Source: Methylococcaceae bacterium (GTDB lineage Bacteria > Pseudomonadota > Gammaproteobacteria > Methylococcales > Methylomonadaceae). From it: a stretch of DNA of 14,669 nucleotides. Shown piece by piece: positions 8,758-14,669 of the stretch. Numbering within the stretch: the stretch's first letter is position 1; every line of letters begins with the position of its first letter. A program made the position numbers and the translations under genes. The notes under the pieces are model-generated. The model saw nothing but the letters and a program-made list of their open reading frames with translations, did no database searches and was not told the DNA's origin. The DNA lies in NCBI GenBank assembly GCA_009925045.1, contig RFQK01000017.1:1-14669 (forward strand), in the 5' to 3' direction.

Positions 8758-9244
8758 TATCTTGCTCGTCCTAACTGTGGGACAGGCGTGGGGCTTGGCA
8801 TCGGATGCCGATCAACCCATTAATATTGACTCGGATAGTGCAACCTACGATGAAAAACAGCAAGTCAGTACTTATGTGGGGCATGTGCATGCCACACAAG
8901 GCTCCATCAAAGTGGAGGGTGATAAGCTGGTTGTCTATTTGAAAGATGGTAATGTCAGCAAAATGGTAACAACCGGACAACCCTCGCATTTTCGGCAAAT
9001 TCCTGCCGAGGGAAAAGAGGAAATGGTTGGAGAAGGGCTAGTGAATGAATATTATCCCGATCAAAACTTGCTGATTTTTATGCACAAAGCATCAGTTCGC
9101 CAGGGCGATGCGAAACAGTCCAGTGAATACATTCAATATGACACTAAAAACTCCCTGTTAAAAGCGGGGGAGCCGAATAGTAATTCCACCCGAGTGCATT
9201 CGGTAATCAAGCCCAAGTCTAAAGACGGCTCAAAGGCGAAATAA
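8729..9244 (+). CDS. lptA: Periplasmic lipopolysaccharide transport protein LptA
   Basis: LptA subunits stack into a periplasmic bridge that carries lipopolysaccharide from LptC to LptD at the outer membrane. The 171-residue precursor starts with a typical signal peptide ([22 protein letters not shown]), likely cut near residues 22-24. The mature part has the OstA/LptA fold: [20 protein letters not shown] near 30-49, [20 protein letters not shown] (51-70) and [10 protein letters not shown] near 138-147. The C-terminus is lysine- and serine-rich. The start lies 29 bases inside lptC; the signal peptide begins right at this ATG, which supports the overlap. The gene ends 1 base before lptB. Confidence 0.95.
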   Translation: MSLKRILLINILLVLTVGQAWGLASDADQPINIDSDSATYDEKQQVSTYVGHVHATQGSIKVEGDKLVVYLKDGNVSKMVTTGQPSHFRQIPAEGKEEMVGEGLVNEYYPDQNLLIFMHKASVRQGDAKQSSEYIQYDTKNSLLKAGEPNSNSTRVHSVIKPKSKDGSKAK

Positions 9245-9245
9245 C

Positions 9246-9971
9246 ATGACCCGATTAAGTGCCAAGCATCTTTATAAAAGCTATAACAAACGCCAGGTTG
9301 TAGAAGGTGTAAGTCTGGAAGTCAGTACAGGCGAAATTGTTGGCTTGTTGGGGCCGAATGGGGCTGGCAAAACAACGAGTTTCTACATGTTGGTCGGTTT
9401 GGTGCGTGCCGATAAGGGTGAAATATATCTGGATGATAAATCCATAACCCATTACCCCATGCATCAGCGTGCACGTTTAGGTGTCGGTTATTTGGCCCAA
9501 GAAGCTTCAATTTTTCGTAAATTATCGGTGGCTGACAATTTGCGCGCAGTCTTACAAATGCGCCGTGATCTGAGTGATAGTCATATTGAACTAAAAATTG
9601 ATGATCTCTTAGCAGAATTTAGCATCAGTCATTTACGCAATCAAATGGCCGTTGCGTTGTCGGGGGGAGAGCGCAGACGACTGGAAATCGCCCGGGCGCT
9701 GGCATCTGAACCCCAGTTTATATTGCTCGATGAACCGTTTGCCGGTGTTGATCCTATTTCTGTGCTGGACTTGCAGAAAATCATCGCCCATCTTAAACAG
9801 AGAGGGATTGGCATTTTGATTACCGAACACAAGGTTAGAGAAACCTTGGAAATTTGTGACAGAGCGTATATTTTGAACAATGGCCAAGTGATTGCTGAAG
9901 GAAAAGCAGAAGCATTAGTCAACAATGAGGAAGTGAGACGCGTTTATTTGGGTGAGAGCTTTAGTCTTTAG
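9246..9971 (+). CDS. lptB: Lipopolysaccharide export ABC transporter ATPase LptB
   Basis: LptB is the cytoplasmic ATPase of the LptB2FG complex that extracts lipopolysaccharide from the inner membrane. The 241-residue protein equals E. coli LptB in length. Walker A is GPNGAGKTT (36-44), the Q-loop glutamine is Gln85, the signature is LSGGERRR (138-145), Walker B ends at Asp162-Glu163 and the switch histidine is His195, the same numbers as in E. coli. The H-loop reads [10 protein letters not shown] where E. coli has ITDHNVRETL, a mild change. LptF and LptG, its membrane partners, are not in the window, which is normal because they usually lie elsewhere. Only 1 base separates it from lptA and 12 from rpoN. 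Confidence 0.97.
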   Translation: MTRLSAKHLYKSYNKRQVVEGVSLEVSTGEIVGLLGPNGAGKTTSFYMLVGLVRADKGEIYLDDKSITHYPMHQRARLGVGYLAQEASIFRKLSVADNLRAVLQMRRDLSDSHIELKIDDLLAEFSISHLRNQMAVALSGGERRRLEIARALASEPQFILLDEPFAGVDPISVLDLQKIIAHLKQRGIGILITEHKVRETLEICDRAYILNNGQVIAEGKAEALVNNEEVRRVYLGESFSL

Positions 9972-9983
9972 CAACGGTAGATT

Positions 9984-11426
9984 ATGAAACAGTCTTTACA
10001 GCTCAGGATTTCTCAAAGTTTAACTATGACGCCGCAATTGCAGCAGGCTATCAAGCTGCTGCAAATGTCGACGCTTGATCTGCAACAAGAGATACAGCAG
10101 GCGCTGGAATCCAATATTATGCTTGAGCTGGAGGAAGACGATATTTTGTCTGGCCAGCGTGAAAAAAAGATAGATAACACTGATCAGGTGACCAGTGAAG
10201 GTTCGCAGACGGATATTCCTGACGAATTGCCGGTTGATGTCAGTTGGGAAGATGTTTACGACACAGCCTTTAACTATGGGGAAGAGGCTGCTGGTTCCGA
10301 AGATGATAACGATTTTCAGGTGGTTCAGTCGGATGCTGAAAGTGTCAGCAATCACTTACTTTGGCAATTAGAATTATTACCGGTTAGTGAACGTGATTAC
10401 GCCATTGCTATTGCGATTATTGATTCCATTAACCAAGATGGCTACCTGGATTGTGAGTTAGTTGATATTCATCAAAGCTTGCTAGACCAGATGCCGGATA
10501 TTGAACTGGACGAGGTTCAGGCGGTTCTGCATATGGTGCAGAACTTTGATCCAGTCGGTATTGCGGCACAGAATCTGGGCGAGTGTTTGGCTTTGCAAAT
10601 CATGCAATTGCCCGAATCTACTCCATTCAGGGAGGTGGCTTTAGAGTTTGTCAGAGAGCATTTGTCTTTATTGACCAGTTGCGATCAAGCCAAGCTAATG
10701 AAAAAACTGGGTTTAAGCGAAACTCAGCTTCAGGCTATCTTGGTAATGATTCGTTCACTGGATCCCAAACCGGGTGCTCGCCTGCAAAAAACTGAAGTCG
10801 AATATGTGATTCCAGATGTGTTTGTATCCAAATACAAAGGCAAATGGTTGGTCGCCTTAAATCCTGATATTGCACCAAAATTGCGTATCAACCCCATTTA
10901 CTCGGGTATGATCAAGCGTGCGGATAATAGTCATGATAATCAGAGTATGAAATATCATCTGCAAGAAGCGCGTTGGTTTATTAAAAGCTTGCACAGTCGA
11001 AATGAAACTTTGTTAAGAGTGGCTAAAAGTATCGTTGAGAAGCAAGGTGAGTTTTTGGATCATGGTGCTATCGCGATGAAGCCTATGGTGCTGCGCGATA
11101 TTGCAGAAGAACTGGAGTTACACGAATCAACAATTTCTCGGGTGACTACCCAGAAATACATGCACACTCCACAGGGTGTGATTGAATTTAAATATTTTTT
11201 CTCCAGCCATGTCAGTACTGAGGGTGGAGGAGAATGTTCAGCAACGGCGATTAGAGCGCTGATTAAGGAATTGGTAGCTAGTGAAAATCCTGCCAAGCCA
11301 TTAAGCGACAGTAAAATTTCCGATTTGTTGAACGAAAAAGGAATTAACGTGGCTAGACGTACCATTGCCAAATATCGCGAAGCGATGTTGATTCCTTCTA
11401 CCAGCCAGCGTAAAAGGCTGATTTAA
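9984..11426 (+). CDS. rpoN: RNA polymerase sigma-54 factor RpoN
   Basis: RpoN directs RNA polymerase to -24/-12 promoters and needs AAA+ activators. The 480-residue protein is complete. Region I (1-50) is Gln/Leu-rich, starting MKQSLQLRISQSLTMTPQLQ. It is followed by an acidic region II (about 50-115, many Asp/Glu), the core-binding domain (about 120-300), and a helix-turn-helix area with DIAEELELHESTISRVT. The RpoN box ARRTIAKYRE (457-466) recognises the -24 element. It follows lptB by 12 bases, the standard gammaproteobacterial order, and precedes hpf. Its last residues (QRKRLI) are also family-like. Confidence 0.98.
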   Translation: MKQSLQLRISQSLTMTPQLQQAIKLLQMSTLDLQQEIQQALESNIMLELEEDDILSGQREKKIDNTDQVTSEGSQTDIPDELPVDVSWEDVYDTAFNYGEEAAGSEDDNDFQVVQSDAESVSNHLLWQLELLPVSERDYAIAIAIIDSINQDGYLDCELVDIHQSLLDQMPDIELDEVQAVLHMVQNFDPVGIAAQNLGECLALQIMQLPESTPFREVALEFVREHLSLLTSCDQAKLMKKLGLSETQLQAILVMIRSLDPKPGARLQKTEVEYVIPDVFVSKYKGKWLVALNPDIAPKLRINPIYSGMIKRADNSHDNQSMKYHLQEARWFIKSLHSRNETLLRVAKSIVEKQGEFLDHGAIAMKPMVLRDIAEELELHESTISRVTTQKYMHTPQGVIEFKYFFSSHVSTEGGGECSATAIRALIKELVASENPAKPLSDSKISDLLNEKGINVARRTIAKYREAMLIPSTSQRKRLI

Positions 11427-11447
11427 TCAGAAGCATATAATTACTAT

Positions 11448-11453
11448 AAGGAG
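11448..11453 (+). promoter_or_regulatory. Strong ribosome-binding site of hpf
   Basis: AAGGAG lies 6 bases before the hpf ATG at 11460. This is the best Shine-Dalgarno in the window. An earlier ATG at 11455 is only 1 base from the site and opens a frame that stops after four codons, so 11460 is the start. Confidence 0.8.
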
Positions 11454-11459
11454 CATGCC

Positions 11460-11750
11460 ATGCAATTAAGTATCACGGGTCATCATGTAGAAGTTACTGA
11501 GTCTTTAAAAGCCCATGTTGAAGATAAATTTAGTAAATTGAAACGTCATTTTGACAATGTGGTGGATGTTCATGTCATTCTGACCGTTGAAAAACTAGAA
11601 CAAAAGGCTGAAGCAACTGTGCAAATTAGTGGCGCTAAATTGTTTGCTGAAGATGTTCAGGAAGATATGTATGTCGCTATCGACAACTTGGTTGATAAGT
11701 TAGACAGACAAATCGTTAAGCATAAAGAAAAAACCCATAATCACCGTTAA
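11460..11750 (+). CDS. hpf: Ribosome hibernation promoting factor HPF, short form
   Basis: The 96-residue protein belongs to the short HPF/YfiA family, which binds the 30S decoding region; short HPF acts with RMF in gammaproteobacteria to form 100S dimers in stationary phase. Features seen are MQLSITGHHVEVTESLKAHV at the N-terminus, KFSKLKRHFDNVVDVHVIL, and the AEDVQEDMYVAIDNLVDKLD helix leading to a basic tail rich in Lys and His. E. coli HPF is 95 residues; the long form with a C-terminal dimerisation domain is excluded by length. It follows rpoN by 33 bases, as in E. coli. Downstream, ptsN, normally next, is missing and rapZ follows after 35 bases. Confidence 0.95.
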   Translation: MQLSITGHHVEVTESLKAHVEDKFSKLKRHFDNVVDVHVILTVEKLEQKAEATVQISGAKLFAEDVQEDMYVAIDNLVDKLDRQIVKHKEKTHNHR

Positions 11751-11785
11751 TTCGTGATCTGATGACATGATCGAGGTCTAAGCGC

Positions 11786-12643
11786 ATGAAACTGGTTATT
11801 GTCAGTGGTCTATCAGGCTCCGGCAAAAGTATAGCGCTCGATACGCTTGAGGATTGCGGATACTACTGCATTGATAATTTGCCGGTTTCTATGCTGGAAG
11901 ACTTTATCGATCATGTCATGTTGGAAGACAAAGAAACCTATGACAAAACCGCCATAGGCATCGATGCGCGTAATCAACGCAAAAAACTCGCTGATTTTCC
12001 TGTCAGTCTGGCAGCAATCCGCGCTAAAGGAATAGAGTGTGAAGTGGTTTTTATGCATGCCGATGAGAATATTATTCTCAAACGCTATAGTGAAACCCGG
12101 CGGCGTCATCCATTAACGACGGAATACCGCCCCTTGAAAGAGGCCTTGGAAATTGAACGGCAAATGATTTTGCCGGTAGAGGCCTGTGCCGATATTGTAC
12201 TCGACACCAGTTACAGTCATTATCATCAATTACGGGATTTGTTAAGACATCGCCTCGGTGAGAAAGGTAAGGCTTCGCTATCGGTTTTGTTGCAGTCGTT
12301 TGGTTTTAAATATGGCATTCCACTGGACGCTGATTTTGTTTTTGATGCACGGAGTTTGCCGAATCCCTATTGGGCGCCAGAATTACGCGGCCTTACCGGG
12401 CGAGATTTGCCCGTGGCGGAATTTTTACAAAATGAACCGGTAGTCGGTGATTATCTGGCTGATATAGGCAGTTTCATACAGCGTTGGGCGCCTAAATTTG
12501 AATCCGATAATCGCAGTTATCTGACGATCGCAATTGGCTGTACCGGCGGTCAGCATCGTTCCGTTTTTTTGGTAGAGACTCTGGCCGAACAATTTAAGGC
12601 TAGTCATCTCAAAGTCATTATTAGGCACAGGGAATTGCGTTAA
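11786..12643 (+). CDS. rapZ: RapZ family nucleotide-binding protein / RNase adapter
   Basis: The 285-residue protein matches RapZ (284 in E. coli). The N-terminal P-loop domain has VSGLSGSGKS (6-15), CIDNLPV (28-34), GIDARN (58-63) and the YSETRRRHPL motif (101-110). The C-terminal domain ends with IGCTGGQHRSVFLVE, in which Cys252 and His257 belong to the conserved GCTGG-x-HRS motif (251-259) of the GlcN6P-sensing and RNA-binding part. In E. coli RapZ brings the small RNA GlmZ to RNase E and so controls GlmS; GlmZ is limited to Enterobacterales, so the RNA partner here is unknown. It is usually flanked by ptsN and npr, both absent here. GAGGT 8 bases upstream supports the start. Confidence 0.95.
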   Translation: MKLVIVSGLSGSGKSIALDTLEDCGYYCIDNLPVSMLEDFIDHVMLEDKETYDKTAIGIDARNQRKKLADFPVSLAAIRAKGIECEVVFMHADENIILKRYSETRRRHPLTTEYRPLKEALEIERQMILPVEACADIVLDTSYSHYHQLRDLLRHRLGEKGKASLSVLLQSFGFKYGIPLDADFVFDARSLPNPYWAPELRGLTGRDLPVAEFLQNEPVVGDYLADIGSFIQRWAPKFESDNRSYLTIAIGCTGGQHRSVFLVETLAEQFKASHLKVIIRHRELR

Positions 12644-12682
12644 TTATTTTTCCTAAACCTTAACTCGCAAGGATATAGCGTC

Positions 12683-14032
12683 ATGAAAGTCACTCTTGAG
12701 ACCAGCAAAAACCTGCTAGAACAAGCTGCGATTCTTGCCGATGGTTCGGCCATGCAAATCAGACGCTGGGTGCATTCCTTGTATCCGGCTGAAACTGCGC
12801 ATGTACTGGAATCTATTGAACCGGAGCTAAGAAATAAAGTTTGGGAGGTGATTCCGCCGTCAGTAAAAGCGGAAGTGTTGCTCAAGCTCAATGTGGCAGT
12901 CGGTTCCAGTATGCTAAAAATGACTGATCGCAAAGATTTGCTGGAGGCGATCGAGTTAATGGGATCTGATCATATGATTGATCTCTTGCATGTTTTGCCT
13001 GAGCCTTTGTTGTCACAAGTTTTGGAATCAATCGGTGTACATAAGCGCTTGGATTACGAAAAATCACTCGCTTATGAAGAACATACCGCTGGCGCCTTAA
13101 TGCAGCATGATGCCGTGATTATTCGTGCGGATGTCAGTTTAGACGTGGTCGCTCGTTATTTGCGTATCCGTGGTTCGGTGCCAAACACCACCGATAGTCT
13201 GATTGTTGTGGATAGGAACGAGCGCTACCAAGGGCAGTTAGCCTTGAGTCAGTTGCTCACTCAGGATGCGAGACGTAAAGTCAGCGAAGTCATGGACACA
13301 CACTTAGCGGGTGTCTCATATCGAATGAGCAGTCGGGATTTGGTTTCATTATTCCAGCGTCGCCCTGTGGTCAGCGTTCCGGTTTTAAACGATGACGGTA
13401 TTGTTCTGGGTCGGATTAATCTGGAAAGAATGCTAGGACTCATTCGTCATGAGGCTGATCATTCGCTGATGAGTATGGCGGGCTTGGATGAAGATCAGGA
13501 TATTTTTGAGCCTGTTGTCGATAGCGCCAAACGGCGGGCCGTCTGGCTTGGCATTAATTTACTGACGGCTTTTTTAGCGGCTGCGGTTATCGATTTATTT
13601 GAGGCCACCATCCAGCAAATCGTCGTTTTAGCAGTTCTGATGCCAATAGTTGCCAGTATGGGCGGGATTGCAGGTAGTCAAACCTTAACCTTAGTGGTCA
13701 GGGGGCTGGCTTTGAGGCAGGTTTCAGAGCTAAATAGTCGTAAATTGCTGAATAAAGAAGTTTCGGTTGGCTTGATGAATGGTCTGATTTGGGCTGTGGT
13801 CGTCAGTTTGGTCGCGGGGGTTTGGTTTCATAATTTTGATATCAGCTTGCTGTTAGGGGTTGCGATGATCATCAATTTGGCGTGTGCAGCGGCTGCAGGG
13901 GTTTTGATACCCGTCGCACTCGACAAGATGGGGGTTGACCCTGCTCTGGCGGGTGGTGTATTGCTCACGACTGTAACTGACGTGGTTGGCTTTATGGCCT
14001 TTCTAGGTCTGGCTACCGTGTTTCTGCTCTAA
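12683..14032 (+). CDS. mgtE: Magnesium transporter MgtE
   Basis: MgtE is a dimeric, Mg2+-gated Mg2+ channel of the inner membrane. The 449-residue protein has the full layout: an alpha-helical N domain (about 1-135), two CBS domains (about 137-200 and 203-260), a connecting helix, then five membrane segments from about 287 to 449. The pore signature LMPIVASMGGIAGSQT (319-334) is intact, as is the last-helix motif GVDPALAGGVLL (417-428). Asp433 in VTDVVGF matches Asp432, the pore Mg2+ ligand of the Thermus thermophilus protein. The start has AAGGAT upstream. It follows rapZ by 39 bases. No Mg2+ riboswitch-sized leader is present in that gap. Confidence 0.95.
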   Translation: MKVTLETSKNLLEQAAILADGSAMQIRRWVHSLYPAETAHVLESIEPELRNKVWEVIPPSVKAEVLLKLNVAVGSSMLKMTDRKDLLEAIELMGSDHMIDLLHVLPEPLLSQVLESIGVHKRLDYEKSLAYEEHTAGALMQHDAVIIRADVSLDVVARYLRIRGSVPNTTDSLIVVDRNERYQGQLALSQLLTQDARRKVSEVMDTHLAGVSYRMSSRDLVSLFQRRPVVSVPVLNDDGIVLGRINLERMLGLIRHEADHSLMSMAGLDEDQDIFEPVVDSAKRRAVWLGINLLTAFLAAAVIDLFEATIQQIVVLAVLMPIVASMGGIAGSQTLTLVVRGLALRQVSELNSRKLLNKEVSVGLMNGLIWAVVVSLVAGVWFHNFDISLLLGVAMIINLACAAAAGVLIPVALDKMGVDPALAGGVLLTTVTDVVGFMAFLGLATVFLL

Positions 14033-14077
14033 TCTGCGGTGATTTTTTATTGTGAAGGTGTTAGTATTCGAGCCATT

Positions 14078-14090
14078 GAATAGCCTATTC
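14078..14090. repeat. Perfect inverted repeat followed by a T run between mgtE and minC
   Basis: GAATAG and CTATTC flank a single C, and five T residues follow at 14091-14095. In RNA the stem would be five A/U-rich pairs around a GCC loop, which is too weak for a confident intrinsic terminator. It ends 10 bases before the minC ATG, so it could also affect minC initiation or be a protein site. The rest of the 68-base mgtE-minC gap shows nothing clear. Confidence 0.3.
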
Positions 14091-14100
14091 TTTTTGAGTA

Positions 14101-14669
14101 ATGACCAGCCAACATTCATCCGTTCCAAAAATTGTATTGGAGTTTAAAAGTACTTCTTTGGTGGCCCCGGTTCTGGTTTTGGCCAGTAATATTCTGGCTG
14201 ATATTGATCAGCAATTAGCCGATAAAGTCGCGCAAGCCCCTGAGTTTTTCAAGCATTCCCCACTGATTATTGATTTCCAAAAAATCGCGGCCATCGCTGA
14301 GCCAATCGAAGTCGGTGCGGTTGTTGAGCTAGTCAAAAAACACGGCTTTTTACCGATTGGAATTCGCGGTGGCACAGAATTACATCACAGCCAGGCTTTG
14401 GCTCTGGATTTGCCCGTTCACAGTCTGCACAGCCAAACAACGCCTTTGGTGGAAAAAAAACCAGCGCATACACTGGATGTGAAGCCTGATGAAACGGAAG
14501 AAGTGCCGCAGTCCGCTGTTACTGCCATGGAAAATCGTTTAATTACCCATCCGATTCGGTCTGGGCAGCGGGTTTATGTGAAAGGCGATTTAATTGTACT
14601 GTCTGCCGTCAGTGCCGGTGCTGAAATTATGGCCGAAGGCAATATTCATGTATACGGTTCTCTGCGTGG
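14101..14669 (+). CDS. minC: Septum site-determining protein MinC, 3' part beyond the window
   Basis: The frame opens at ATG 14101 and runs 189 codons to the window edge without a stop. MinC blocks FtsZ polymerisation away from midcell and is recruited to the membrane by MinD. Residues about 8-110 form the N-terminal FtsZ-inhibiting domain (VLEFKSTSLVAPVLVL, then FLPIGIRGG near 83-91). A charged, Pro-containing linker (about 112-145) follows, and the C-terminal beta-helix begins with HPIRSGQRVYVKGDLIVL (150-167), VSAGAEIMAEGNIHVYGSLR. That last motif is the MinC hallmark and includes the start of the conserved G-x-L-R-G turn. Only about 50-60 residues are likely missing. minD and minE would be expected next. 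The ribosome-binding site is weak (GAG at 14096). It follows mgtE by 68 bases, so it may have its own promoter. Confidence 0.95.
   Translation, partial: MTSQHSSVPKIVLEFKSTSLVAPVLVLASNILADIDQQLADKVAQAPEFFKHSPLIIDFQKIAAIAEPIEVGAVVELVKKHGFLPIGIRGGTELHHSQALALDLPVHSLHSQTTPLVEKKPAHTLDVKPDETEEVPQSAVTAMENRLITHPIRSGQRVYVKGDLIVLSAVSAGAEIMAEGNIHVYGSLR

Noticed and set aside
9633..9925. Overlapping minus-strand frames opposite lptB
   Set aside because: lptB is complete with all ABC motifs; the antisense frames are low-complexity products without family features.
11060..11371. 103-codon minus-strand frame opposite the rpoN 3' end
   Set aside because: It mirrors the conserved DNA-binding part of rpoN and shows no protein family signal.
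11436..11441. Perfect TATAAT between rpoN and hpf
   Set aside because: There is no -35 or TG extension, and transcription would start on the hpf Shine-Dalgarno itself, so a working hpf promoter here is doubtful.

Overview
This window is a block of conserved, chromosomal, cell-envelope-centred housekeeping genes from a gammaproteobacterium. The divergent mlaF/kdsD layout, the kdsD-kdsC-lptC-lptA-lptB-rpoN-hpf order and the mla-murA order all match the arrangement known from Escherichia coli and Pseudomonas. Base composition looks moderate (near 50% GC by eye) and even. An aerobic lineage such as Methylococcales would fit the hisG-hisD-hisC attachment and the short HisG, but that placement is a guess. 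I see no mobile element, CRISPR array, tRNA, rRNA or foreign-looking island.

Minus strand, read from about 6513 down to 1: mlaF, mlaE, mlaD, mlaB, a broken murA, hisG, hisD and the first 303 codons of hisC. The mla genes encode the inner-membrane ABC complex that moves phospholipids between the inner and outer membranes. MurA makes the first committed peptidoglycan precursor. The his genes carry out steps 1, 7 and 10 of histidine synthesis. All are tightly packed (gaps of 28 bases or fewer, or overlaps), so they probably form one operon.

Plus strand, read from 6653 to the end: kdsD and kdsC (making Kdo for lipopolysaccharide), lptC, lptA and lptB (exporting lipopolysaccharide), rpoN (sigma-54), hpf (ribosome hibernation), rapZ (RNase adapter/nucleotide-binding protein), mgtE (Mg2+ channel) and the first 189 codons of minC (division-site inhibitor). 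Spacing is very tight through rpoN and loosens to 33-68 bases afterwards. The two arms are divided by a 139-base divergent intergenic region with candidate promoters and a perfect 13-base palindrome. No other non-coding stretch exceeds 70 bases.

The most notable points are departures from the standard layout. murA has lost 79 bases compared with the 419-residue family, which removes about 26 residues and shifts the frame. mlaC and ibaG are absent from the mla operon. ptsN and npr are absent from the rpoN-hpf-rapZ cluster, although rapZ remains. I found no evidence of a new, undescribed system; the window is ordinary core genome with these few exceptions.
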